Below, one piece after another: positions 17,803 through 26,274 of a DNA stretch of 64,000 nucleotides. The notes beneath the pieces were generated by a model, which saw only the letters and a program-made list of their open reading frames with translations, was not told the DNA's origin and made no database searches. Made by a program: the position numbers and the translations under genes. Position 1 is the first letter of the stretch; the number at the start of each line of letters is the position of its first letter. The stretch is from contig NZ_JAAFKG010000026.1 of assembly GCF_013299185.1 (NCBI RefSeq), positions 1 through 64,000 on the forward strand, read 5' to 3'. This DNA comes from Microcoleus sp. bin48.metabat.b7b8b9.023 (GTDB taxonomy: Bacteria; Cyanobacteriota; Cyanobacteriia; Cyanobacteriales; Microcoleaceae).

Positions 17803-19725
17803 TTACCAGAACCACCGCCGTTTCGCTGACCAACTTAATTCGCACACCGTCCCCCTCGGTTGATTTGGATAGCGCCGAAACGTTCCGCCTAATTGTTTGG
17901 CTAAATTGTTTGCTAATTGCGTTCCCAATCCTGAAGATTGAATGTTAGTGTTTGAATCTTGAATTGTCGCTTCTATTTCAGACAGTTTCCCCTTGCCATT
18001 ATCTGCCACCCGAATTACTTGTCGATCGCCCTCCTGAGTGCAAATTATAGTCAAACGAGTAGCGTCGATCGCGTGTCTTCCCACATTACAGAGCGCTTCT
18101 TCGAGAAAGCGGCAGAGTCCTCGCTTGTGTTCTAGCCGCAGATGCGATGCGTTCAAGGGATCGAACTGCACTATTTTGAATTTGATTGTTTGGAAGTAGG
18201 GCAATTCTTGTTCCAGCGCGTTGGAATAGACTTTGTAGAGCAATTCATGCAACGGGGCTTGCAGGGCCAATTCGATCGCACTTCCCATTCGCAAATGCGG
18301 TTCATCGGCGATCGCATCTCGTTGCACAGATCCGTAAACTTCCCGTAATTCTTGATTCAGGCGTTGCAAATCCGGTAAAAATGGCGGCGGTGGATCTTGC
18401 TCCTGAGCGGTTCTCAAAATCCCCACCAATGTTTGTAAAGGCCCGCTATGAATCGCGTTAAAGGTTTGTTCGATCGCAAATTGACGTTCCTCCAACCGCA
18501 GTCGCAATTCCTGCTGGTGACGATAGAAGAGTGCCGCCGTTGAGCCAGTTCCATTTAGCACCAGGATCAGGATCACAGGCACAATCGGTACCCACCATCC
18601 CATCAGAATCAGCCAGTAACAGATCGCGATCGAGGTGCTATTGGCGATTAAGAGCCCTAACAAAATTTTCCAGGGCGATCGCAGAAATCGTCCCAAACTC
18701 ATCCCCAAGAGTCCCCAGGCCGCAATCCAGAGCGTTTCCCAGCCGTCCCCCCAAACCTGAATCAACGGTCTGCGATCGAGCACCGCGCTCACAATCTGGC
18801 TGGTTTCGTGGGCTTGCATTTCCACTCCGTAAATCCGTCCCGGATTGATGCCCGCGATCGCACCTGAACTTGCCAAATCCTTCGCGCTAAAAGACATCAT
18901 CCCAATCAGCACAATCTTGCCTCGAATCCACTCCGGATCTACTTTTCCCGCCTTAATTTGTGCTAGAGAAAGCACGCGAAATGGCTTTTTCCCGCTGCGA
19001 ACATTCAGCAAAATCTGATTCCCGCCCGCATCCGCCTCCACATATCCGCCAGAGTTTGGCTGCACTCTGGTAAATTCAATACTGCCAAAGCGCATCGCCT
19101 CCCGATCGCGAATTCCAGTGCCTAACTTAATTCCTCGGGTTGCTAAATAGCGTTCTGCTAGACGGATTGCGAAGGAATAACGGTACTTCTGCTGAGGCTT
19201 TTGAGCGCCCAATAAACTGCGACGCTGGTAGCCATCCCCATCGAGGACAAAATCTGCAAAGCCAACTTGTTCGGGTGGTAGCGCGGGCGGAGGTGCGACG
19301 GTAAAGCCACTGCGATCGGGCAAAGCAATCTCCACTCCGATCGCATTTTTGCTGTTACGAAACACGGATGTTAGTTCGGCATTACCTGGTTCAACCGGAA
19401 TATCGCGGACAATATCCAAGCCGATCGCGATCGGTTGATAAGTCTGCAATTGTTTGAGTAAATCGGCAATTTCGCGATCGGGAATCGGATAAGTTTTGGC
19501 CCGTTGAATATCTTCTTCAGTAATGCCGACGATCGCGATCCGTTCATCCATTGGCTCAGGAGGACGTAGCAGCAAAAATCGATCGAACGCCACCAACTCC
19601 AAAAACTGAAGCGCACCCGTCAATCTAGCCATCACCACAGCGACAATCACCATCAACCCTGGAAGCGATCCGCGCCACCAAGTTGAGATATCTGCTTTCA
19701 CTGCTTGCGATCGATCGGGTTTCAT
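17803..19725 (-). CDS. CHASE2-domain histidine kinase
   Basis: The 640-aa protein has an N-terminal transmembrane helix and a large CHASE2 sensory domain (about residues 40-310), recognisable from the FLELVAFDRFLLLRPPEP and IAIVGITEEDI segments. Three closely spaced membrane helices follow (about 325-400). The cytoplasmic part has a NarL-class phosphoacceptor region (AIHSGPLQTLVGIL) and a GHKL ATPase with EEALCNVGRHA and VADNGKG motifs. CHASE2 is an extracytoplasmic sensor of unknown ligand. The LuxR-type response regulator encoded 63 bases upstream in the same direction is its likely partner. Confidence 0.9.
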   Translation of the reverse strand: MKPDRSQAVKADISTWWRGSLPGLMVIVAVVMARLTGALQFLELVAFDRFLLLRPPEPMDERIAIVGITEEDIQRAKTYPIPDREIADLLKQLQTYQPIAIGLDIVRDIPVEPGNAELTSVFRNSKNAIGVEIALPDRSGFTVAPPPALPPEQVGFADFVLDGDGYQRRSLLGAQKPQQKYRYSFAIRLAERYLATRGIKLGTGIRDREAMRFGSIEFTRVQPNSGGYVEADAGGNQILLNVRSGKKPFRVLSLAQIKAGKVDPEWIRGKIVLIGMMSFSAKDLASSGAIAGINPGRIYGVEMQAHETSQIVSAVLDRRPLIQVWGDGWETLWIAAWGLLGMSLGRFLRSPWKILLGLLIANSTSIAICYWLILMGWWVPIVPVILILVLNGTGSTAALFYRHQQELRLRLEERQFAIEQTFNAIHSGPLQTLVGILRTAQEQDPPPPFLPDLQRLNQELREVYGSVQRDAIADEPHLRMGSAIELALQAPLHELLYKVYSNALEQELPYFQTIKFKIVQFDPLNASHLRLEHKRGLCRFLEEALCNVGRHAIDATRLTIICTQEGDRQVIRVADNGKGKLSEIEATIQDSNTNIQSSGLGTQLANNLAKQLGGTFRRYPNQPRGTVCELSWSAKRRWFW

Positions 19726-19788
19726 CTAGTTTCCGGTTGCATCGATATTGTTCAAATGTCTAAACAGTCAACTGTCAACTGTCAACTG

Positions 19789-20460
19789 TCAATCAATCAA
19801 TCCTTCTTCCCTAGCCCGCACTTCCGTTTGAATCCGCAGATTTTTGTCTTCTTCGGAATGGACTTCTAACACATCTCGAATCTTTTCCCAGTAATATTGC
19901 ACAGTGCGTTCACCAACATTCATCCGTTTGGCGATCGCCTTATCCTGCAAGCTCTCTTGAAAAGCAAATTGCAACACCTGCATCCAGTCGGGTTTGAGTT
20001 GCAGCCCATTGCGAATCTCTCTGGGCGTATAAATCCGCTCGTGTAGCGCCCAATCGACCATGGTGAGCAAATCTCTAATCGGCTGGCTTTTATCAACAAC
20101 CGTGAACCCGCCCTCATGATTGTCGATCGACGGTTTCAGCCAAACCAATGTCCGAACATGAGCACTCTGCACCACAATATTTAGAGTCGGATAATGCTCC
20201 ATCAACGTTTTGAGGAGTTGAAGCCCTGAATTTGCCTGAGCCGTTTCGCCGATCGCCTCTGGCATCACCAGATCCACAATTACGAGATCGGGCGTCGTCT
20301 GTGCTACTTGCTGAAGTGCTTCATGAGCCGTTGAAGCCGTCAGAATATCTGTCTGTGGGTACTCCTTCCTCAGAATGTCAAGCGTGCCGCCTAACACCAT
20401 CGCATGGTCATCCACGACTAAAAAGGTTCGTTTTTCCGGTTGAGGTAAAGTCTGGAGCAT
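19789..20460 (-). CDS. LuxR/NarL-type response regulator
   Basis: This 223-aa regulator has a receiver domain with acidic pocket VVDDHAM and phosphoacceptor Asp in DLVIVDLVMPEA. Its C-terminal LuxR-like helix-turn-helix lies around KAIAKRMNVGERTVQYYW. It starts at ATG 20460 and directly precedes the CHASE2 kinase. The intervening 63 bases hold a TGTCAAC heptamer run. The pair probably controls expression of nearby or remote targets. Order in the operon direction is regulator, kinase, DUF928, CHAT. Confidence 0.92.
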   Translation of the reverse strand: MLQTLPQPEKRTFLVVDDHAMVLGGTLDILRKEYPQTDILTASTAHEALQQVAQTTPDLVIVDLVMPEAIGETAQANSGLQLLKTLMEHYPTLNIVVQSAHVRTLVWLKPSIDNHEGGFTVVDKSQPIRDLLTMVDWALHERIYTPREIRNGLQLKPDWMQVLQFAFQESLQDKAIAKRMNVGERTVQYYWEKIRDVLEVHSEEDKNLRIQTEVRAREEGLID

Positions 20461-20683
20461 AGTTCAATCGTTACCGCACAACATCGTCAGTTTAAGTGAT
20501 CTGTCCTCTTCTTACAATAGAGGCATTACCGGGATTCCGTCCTGCATCTGTCCACAAAATAGGACTGTGGAAGTCAGCAACGAGAATTGCGCTAAAGTGC
20601 AATTTTGTTCATCTCTCTCTTCTCTCCCTCTGTGTTCTCTGCGTCCTCTGTGGTTAAATCATTCCAAAAATAAGGATAATTTT

Positions 20684-21499
20684 ATGACAGAATCAGGTTC
20701 ATATAAAGCCAGCACGTACAATCTGGAACTTGAAGCCGAAATCCAGCGGCTAAAAAATCAAGTTTTCCTCAGTTGGGAAAAGGAAGCGCGCACTTTAAAG
20801 TGGTTTGGTTTAGCCGACGGGATGAATCTTTTAGAAGCGGGTAGCGGCCCGGGATTTTTCACCGAAAAACTGTTAGAATTGCTGCCAAACAGTTCGATAA
20901 CAGCCGTAGAAATCGACCCGGTACTGCACGAAAAAGCTGTAGGATATTTAGAGGACAAAGGAGGCGATCGCGTAAATCGCATTCAAGCATCGATCGCAGA
21001 TACTGGTTTAGAGGATAATACATTTGATTTTGCGATCGCCCGTTTGATTTTCGTCCACCTCCCCGATCCCGTCGCAGCAGCCAGAGAAATATTCCGCATC
21101 TTAAAACCGAGTGGTAAACTGGTGATTATCGATAGCGATGCGGATCTATTTTGGCTGACAAATCCACCTTGGTCAATTCAGATTGTCCGGGAGAAATTCA
21201 AACAGGTGATGGCCTCGCGGGGCGGCAATTTATGCGTAGGGCGAAATCTGTGTCGCATTCTCAAAGAAGCTGGGTTTGGTAGCATCGATCTAGAAGCCGT
21301 TGTCAGCCACAGCGATATCATCGGCATAGAAGCGTTTGAACCTTTGCTTGACTCCGGGCCGATTTTACAGTTGGTCAAACAAGGGCTGATTTCCGAGTCG
21401 GAAATAGAGAGTTATCTAATTTCCCGCGATGAGTTTGTCGCTGCGGGCGATCGATCGATGATGAGTTTTTGGTTGATGGCTTGCGGGGGAAAAAATTAA
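20684..21499 (+). CDS. Class I SAM-dependent methyltransferase
   Basis: The 271-aa protein begins MTESGSYKAS, preceded by AAGGA 8 bases upstream, which decides this start over an in-frame ATG at 20567 that reads through the TCTGTGGTTAAATCATTCC repeat. Motif I is MNLLEAGSGPGFF, the acidic post-I residue is in VEIDP, and FDFAIARLIFVHLPDP marks motif IV. The closest recognisable relatives are methyltransferases of the UbiE/Methyltransf_11 type. The substrate is not predictable. It stands alone. Confidence 0.85.
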   Translation: MTESGSYKASTYNLELEAEIQRLKNQVFLSWEKEARTLKWFGLADGMNLLEAGSGPGFFTEKLLELLPNSSITAVEIDPVLHEKAVGYLEDKGGDRVNRIQASIADTGLEDNTFDFAIARLIFVHLPDPVAAAREIFRILKPSGKLVIIDSDADLFWLTNPPWSIQIVREKFKQVMASRGGNLCVGRNLCRILKEAGFGSIDLEAVVSHSDIIGIEAFEPLLDSGPILQLVKQGLISESEIESYLISRDEFVAAGDRSMMSFWLMACGGKN

Positions 21500-21557
21500 T
21501 AGAAATCTGGAATAACTCTCAAGCTTCCTCCCAGCAATGACTAATGACTTTTGGTTT

Positions 21558-21614
21558 GGTGCGTCGCTCATCGATTGTCGATTTTTTTAGGGATTTAACA
21601 GTGCCGACGCACCC
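21558..21614. repeat. GGTGCGTCGCT inverted-repeat element
   Basis: A second copy of the element family seen at 4033-4088, with ends GGTGCGTCGCT and GCCGACGCACCCTA. The 21500-21760 interval also holds the CTTCGCGTCCTTCGCGTC repeat at about 21728-21752. No gene. Confidence 0.75.
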
Positions 21615-21760
21615 TACGACTCTCGAATAAGTCTCAACTCGGAGGCGGGTTTATCAGATTGTTAATTATGGGAAATTATTGTTTTTGATACTTTCCCCCT
21701 TGTATCTTGTATTTTCTTCTTCTTTCTTCCTTCGCGTCCTTCGCGTCTTCGCGGTTCGTT

Positions 21761-22462
21761 TCAATCCAAATACCCAATCCAAGCCGGCAAAACCTCCAGC
21801 GAACCATACCACTTTCCCGGAGAGCGAGGCGAATGCCAAACCCCATCCAACACCAAATTTTCGGCCCCGTCCAAATGAGCAGCTTCAATCGGCGTAATTC
21901 CATCGCCCCAAGTTTCGCCCTTCCCCACAGTCAACTCGTAACTCTTGTAAGCCAGCCAAGTCGCAAAACTGCGCTTACCAAAAACAGATTTCCCAGCCAC
22001 GCACACGTAGCGCACTTGCGGGTGAAACGCCCCCGGATAATGAATTTTGACAAAATCTAGATTTTTGCGCGTCCAGCGCTCTTGAGAGACGTGTGGCGTG
22101 CCTAAACTAATTAAAGTATTGACCCAAGGGTGAGCTTCCCACAAACCCGCATCCTCAAGCACGTCGCCGTGAATTGTATAAGGCTTTTCGCCTAAATAAA
22201 TCCGAGAAATCCAGCCGCCTGCGGAATGACCGATGAGATTTACTTGAGAGACGCCGTATTGCTGTAACATTTGTTTGACCGTGCGATCGAGCTTCCGCAA
22301 AATTGGCACCATCGATCGCCCGCCAAAAGTCGGCAACCAATCTGCCTTGCCCAGTGGTACTGTTACAGTTGGGAAACCGCGATCGACCAAAGATTTTTCT
22401 AATTCCCGATAGTCTGAAGCAGCAGCAAAATATCCTGGCAAAATCACGGTAGGTAATGGCAT
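21761..22462 (-). CDS. Alpha/beta hydrolase, lipase-like
   Basis: This 233-aa protein has the nucleophile elbow LIGHSAGGW, an oxyanion-type start PTVILPGYFAA and a late acid/histidine pair candidate (DGITPIEAAHLDGAENL and DGVWHS). It is a predicted serine esterase or lipase resembling cyanobacterial and plastid lipase-class-3-like proteins, substrate unknown. No signal peptide is seen, so it is probably cytoplasmic or membrane associated. Start is ATG 22462. A TTG six bases upstream is also in frame. Confidence 0.82.
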   Translation of the reverse strand: MPLPTVILPGYFAAASDYRELEKSLVDRGFPTVTVPLGKADWLPTFGGRSMVPILRKLDRTVKQMLQQYGVSQVNLIGHSAGGWISRIYLGEKPYTIHGDVLEDAGLWEAHPWVNTLISLGTPHVSQERWTRKNLDFVKIHYPGAFHPQVRYVCVAGKSVFGKRSFATWLAYKSYELTVGKGETWGDGITPIEAAHLDGAENLVLDGVWHSPRSPGKWYGSLEVLPAWIGYLD

Positions 22463-22607
22463 TATCAATTTTAGATTTTAGATTTTAGATTTTGCGGCCG
22501 GGGTGCTAGGATCTATTTTTCAAGTTCCAAGACGCTTGCCGAAGCATCTTTTGGATGGCTAACATCTCTCGCTCGTTAAACTTTTTGCTTGGGGAATATC
22601 TACTTCT

Positions 22608-23087
22608 ATGGCTCGCGAGCCGATTCCAACATTGTATTTTACCCTAGTTGTCGTTCACTTAGAAGACCGTTTTCTACTGGTACAAGAGCGCAAGTACGAG
22701 CAGCAGTGGTATCTGCCAGCAGGGCGAGTAGAAAAAGGCGAGACTTTGCTTGAAGCTGCTCAGCGCAATACTGTCCAGGAAGCGGGCATTCCTGTGATCG
22801 TGGAGGGAATTCTCAGGGTAGAGCATACGGTGATGCCTAGGGGCAACGTGCGCCTGAGGGTGATTTTTGTGGCTCGTCCTGAAGATAAGACGCCACCCAA
22901 GAGCAAGCCGGACGAGTTTACTTTGTGTGCTGGTTGGTATTCTCTCAAAGAGTTAGACCAGTTGTCGCTGCGCGGAGAGGAAGTTCGGGAAATGTTTCAA
23001 TATATGGCAAGCGGCGCTCCAATTTATCCTATCGACTTGCTGAGCGTTGAGGGAGCTCCTTTTAAAACTTACCGCTATCGGTGGTAA
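22608..23087 (+). CDS. Nudix-fold protein with a degenerate Nudix box
   Basis: The 159-aa protein has the Nudix fold features, with the box at about residues 39-61 (GRVEKGETLLEAAQRNTVQE). The conserved GX5E and the R are kept, but the canonical REUXEEXGU reads RNTVQEAGI. Two of the three acidic metal ligands of the helix are Asn and Gln, and only the last Glu remains. Canonical Nudix hydrolysis may therefore be weak or lost. The rest of the domain is well conserved, including WYLPAGR. Whether it hydrolyses, binds or regulates is unknown. ATG at 22608 is a clear start. Confidence 0.85.
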   Translation: MAREPIPTLYFTLVVVHLEDRFLLVQERKYEQQWYLPAGRVEKGETLLEAAQRNTVQEAGIPVIVEGILRVEHTVMPRGNVRLRVIFVARPEDKTPPKSKPDEFTLCAGWYSLKELDQLSLRGEEVREMFQYMASGAPIYPIDLLSVEGAPFKTYRYRW

Positions 23088-23489
23088 AAAGAAGGAAGTT
23101 CGACAACGGATATTATGTAGCGGATGTAACGGATGTAGCGGATGTAGCGGATGGGGAAGAGGAAAAAAGACTTATGCAGTCAGCTTTTTAGCGATCCGTC
23201 CAAATTCCTTTCTGTAACCGAATTGGAAACAGGGGTCGATCGCGCCGATCGTCGGTGTTTAATCAATTAAGACAGTGCATCGGTCAGGAAAAGACGGTAT
23301 TGCAGTGGCTCCTTGGTGAGAAGGCGGCTGGCTGCGCTCCTTAATTTTGAGCGCGATCGTGCTATACTTATACCTTTGAATTGCTAAATTTTTAATTTTC
23401 ACCGCTTCCCCATAAAAAAATCTCGGTCATCAATAACCAATAACGAATAACAAATAACTAATAACCAATAACCAATTCCTAATTCCTGA
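23088..23489. other. Intergenic, repeat-bearing
   Basis: Contains GCGGATGTAACGGATGTAGC-type short tandem repeats (about 23117-23152) and an AATAACCAATAAC/AATAACAAATAAC array (about 23432-23480). I see no gene and no recognisable RNA. Confidence 0.6.
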
Positions 23490-23495
23490 TTGCCA

Positions 23496-25184
23496 ATGGT
23501 CATGACTGATTCATCCTCCCTAGCCAACGCCCTTTCCGAACCGCTGCGCCAGCCTTTTTGGTGGGCAGCCCTAGCTTCTGTCGGAATTCACGGAGTGCTC
23601 GGAGTAAGCGCCCCGACAATCTCAAACATCATCTATGGTGGTGGCAATTCCTCAAAAAACATCCCCGGTTCCGTCGGATTCGTGCAACTAACTCCCGCAG
23701 AAGCCGGCCGCCTGCCACAAACCATACCACCGCGATCGTCCAATAAGCCGTTTTCGATCGCACCAGTTCCCGTTCCCACCTCGCCCAAGTTAGCTCCCCC
23801 TTTGCCCCCTCCACCGGTTAACTTGCCCGCCCTGCCACCGGGAATGCCACCTCCTGGATTCTTTGCGCCTCTCGATCCCCCTCTCCCGCCATTAACTGCC
23901 CCAGCCGCCCCGCAGTCACAAACTTCAGTTCCAACGGTCAAACCCCCCTCTCTCAAAACACCTACTTTCATCCCCCAAGGGCCTCCCAGCGGTTTGATTT
24001 TCCCGCCATTACCCGGTAATTTCGATCGTAATATCCCCCCACCGCCACCAGGAGTAACAGGATTGCCCCAGCTTCCTGGCGGCACCTCCGAAGATGAGGC
24101 AGAGACTCTCAAAAAGGTCATAGCCAGTAGAGGCGGACTCCCCCTATTCCCAGACGGAGCTCCTGTCTTTACCCCGGAATTCCCCATTGGTGGCAGGAAT
24201 TCTGGGCCCGATGGAGTACCGAAATTGACTCAAAAAGATCCCAATAAACGCAATCTCATCGCAGAAACTCCCGAAGAAAGAATCAGGAGGCAACAATTTG
24301 ACCAGGGACAGCAACAACTAGAACAGCAGGGAGTGCCCGGTTCCAACTTACCCAGCGACAGAGAGACACTGCTTGCTGCTGCTAATACCTATGTTGCTTT
24401 GTTTAATGACTTCAAAAAAGCTTACCCCGACTTGGAAATGACGGGCCCGACTCCTGTGAATGTAGCTTATCCCAAAGAAGCTTGCTCGCAAAAACTTGAA
24501 GGAACGGCAGTTTTCGGAGCAGTTGTCAGTCCTCAGGGCTTGCTCAAGGCCGAGCCTAAGCCGATCGTCCCTACAGGTTACGGTATTCTCGATACTGCGG
24601 CTAAAACTGCAATTATTAACCCCAATCAAATATTTCCAGCAGCCAGCACGCACAAGCTTTACCAGTTGGCTGTCGCGTTTAAATACGACGAAAAAGTTTG
24701 CAGCGGCATTCCTGTCGCCCCATCCACCGGCCCCACCAGGCCCACAGCCCCGCAGCCGCTAGCGCCAGCCCCGACAGCACCCAAGCCAACAGGCGAACAG
24801 TCCCCAGCCCCTGCGGAAGTGAAACCCCAGTTTGAGAAGCCACCGGCGCCCTCTAACAAGCCGCAACCAGGGGCCCAACAGTCGCCACAGCCCTCACCAA
24901 AACCCGCAACCAAACCGTCGCCCTCACCTCAACCGAAACCAGCCGCCGAACAATCTCCTTCTCCCCAACCGAAGCCAGCCCCCGAACAGTCCCCGCAGCC
25001 AGAAGCTGTACCTTCTCCCGCCAGCGAAGTGTCCCCGCAGCCAGAAGCTGCACCTTCTCCCGCCGGCGAAAAGTCCCCGCAGCCAGAAGCTGCGCCTTCT
25101 CCCGCTGCCGAAGTATCGCCCTCGCCAGAAGCTGCGCCTTCTCCCGCTGCCGAAGTTGGGCCTTCTCCTGCTACGGCTAATTAA
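23496..25184 (+). CDS. TonB-like proline-rich protein
   Basis: The protein of about 562 aa has a single N-terminal membrane anchor (WWAALASVGIHGVLGV). It then has an extremely proline-rich spacer (about residues 80-190) and a domain around 290-410 that looks like a TonB C-terminal domain (AYPKEACSQKLEGTAVFGAV, then GYGILDTAAKTAI). This suggests energy transduction to outer-membrane transporters or a structural relative. Unusually for TonB, a further ~150-residue tail of PQPEAAPSPA repeats follows the folded domain. ATG 23496 and ATG 23502 are both possible starts. A TTG at 23490 is unlikely. Function as a true TonB is inference. Confidence 0.65.
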   Translation: MVMTDSSSLANALSEPLRQPFWWAALASVGIHGVLGVSAPTISNIIYGGGNSSKNIPGSVGFVQLTPAEAGRLPQTIPPRSSNKPFSIAPVPVPTSPKLAPPLPPPPVNLPALPPGMPPPGFFAPLDPPLPPLTAPAAPQSQTSVPTVKPPSLKTPTFIPQGPPSGLIFPPLPGNFDRNIPPPPPGVTGLPQLPGGTSEDEAETLKKVIASRGGLPLFPDGAPVFTPEFPIGGRNSGPDGVPKLTQKDPNKRNLIAETPEERIRRQQFDQGQQQLEQQGVPGSNLPSDRETLLAAANTYVALFNDFKKAYPDLEMTGPTPVNVAYPKEACSQKLEGTAVFGAVVSPQGLLKAEPKPIVPTGYGILDTAAKTAIINPNQIFPAASTHKLYQLAVAFKYDEKVCSGIPVAPSTGPTRPTAPQPLAPAPTAPKPTGEQSPAPAEVKPQFEKPPAPSNKPQPGAQQSPQPSPKPATKPSPSPQPKPAAEQSPSPQPKPAPEQSPQPEAVPSPASEVSPQPEAAPSPAGEKSPQPEAAPSPAAEVSPSPEAAPSPAAEVGPSPATAN

Positions 25185-25222
25185 TTGTTAACTAGACAAG
25201 ATTGCATCAGAAACCGCAGTCT

Positions 25223-25288
25223 GTAGGGTGTGTCAGTTGCCATATTTGTTGCTTGTTAAACCAATTTATACTTGCTGACGCACCCTAC
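25223..25288. repeat. GTAGGGTGTGTCAG inverted-repeat element
   Basis: Left arm GTAGGGTGTGTCAG (25223-25236) and right arm CTGACGCACCCTAC (25275-25288) form an almost perfect inverted repeat, one of the GGTGCGTCG family copies. A six-copy tandem follows immediately at 25301. Confidence 0.8.
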
Positions 25289-25300
25289 TTTTTTGACTGT

Positions 25301-25511
25301 TTTTTTGCGGACTGAAGTCCTCACTACGAACCTGTTTTTTTGCGGACTGAAGTCCTCACTACGAACCTGGTTTTTTGCGGACTGAAGTCCTCACTACGAA
25401 CCTGGTTTTTTGCGGACTGAAGTCCTCACTACGAACCTGGTTTTTTGCGGACTGAAGTCCTCACTGCGAACCTGGTTTTTTGCGGACTGAAGTCCTCACT
25501 ACGAACCTGGT
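25301..25511. repeat. Six-copy 35-bp tandem repeat
   Basis: The core TGCGGACTGAAGTCCTCACT recurs at 25306, 25341, 25376, 25411, 25446 and 25481, an exact 35-bp period. Units share TTTTTTGCGG and ACGAACCTGG, with single-base variation (for example GCGAACC in the fifth). It lies between the TonB-like gene and the next methyltransferase and contains no coding frame. Confidence 0.9.
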
Positions 25512-25517
25512 TGCCTC

Positions 25518-26255
25518 TCAATTGAATAGGACTTTATACATTTGAAATAAGTCACCACTTTGCTTTTTTACTACTTTAGCGCCTGCCGCTTTAATCATTT
25601 TTTCCCAGTCTTCGATTGTCTCTAAAAATACATCTCCAGCTCGATAAGTTTCCAGAATTGCCCAATCTTCTGCTAGAGGTGCATTGGGGTTGAGGACATC
25701 AAACACAAAATGACCGCCCGGTTTTAGTACCCGCTTTACTTCTCCCATGACAGTGTTCCAATACTCTATGGGATAGTAACAACTAAATCCTGTAGCGAGG
25801 CATAGGTCGAACTGATCCTCTTCGTAATTTAACTTGTGAGCGGGGGCCCATTCTACACCTTTGAACAGCTTAGAATTGAGCTGAGGGCCGCGAGCATTTA
25901 ATGCGTCTCTGGCTGCGCTGCTGATTTCTTGACCGTAAAAATATGCTTCCCATTCCCGCCAAGGGTATATCAAAAAGCTGACTCCGCAACCAATGTCTAA
26001 ACAGCGCTGGTTTTTTTGGGGTTTGGCAATTTTCCAGAAGGGAGATACTGTTTTTTCTTGCAGGGTTCCGGCGACTGATTCGAGGAAAATTGGCATTGCT
26101 TCGACTTCTTCGGGTAAGGCGAATGCTTCTCCTCGATATTCGCGATCGAACCGAGATGCAACCTGCGATAGTAAAGCTTGCCAGCTATCTGATTTGTCTT
26201 TGGCAAACCAAGTCTGCTCTTGACCTGCTGCTGGGCGTTCCGACTTTTTAGACAT
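25518..26255 (-). CDS. Class I SAM-dependent methyltransferase
   Basis: This 245-aa protein has motif I CLDIGCGVSFLIYPW, the motif IV-like FDLCLATGFSCYYP and RVLKPGGHFVFDVLNPN. This places it in the Methyltransf_11/25 type. The N-terminal ~60 residues are hydrophilic. Substrate is unknown. It is divergent from the transposon TnpB that begins after a hairpin element end. Confidence 0.85.
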   Translation of the reverse strand: MSKKSERPAAGQEQTWFAKDKSDSWQALLSQVASRFDREYRGEAFALPEEVEAMPIFLESVAGTLQEKTVSPFWKIAKPQKNQRCLDIGCGVSFLIYPWREWEAYFYGQEISSAARDALNARGPQLNSKLFKGVEWAPAHKLNYEEDQFDLCLATGFSCYYPIEYWNTVMGEVKRVLKPGGHFVFDVLNPNAPLAEDWAILETYRAGDVFLETIEDWEKMIKAAGAKVVKKQSGDLFQMYKVLFN

Positions 26256-26274
26256 TCTTTAATTACCAAGAAAT

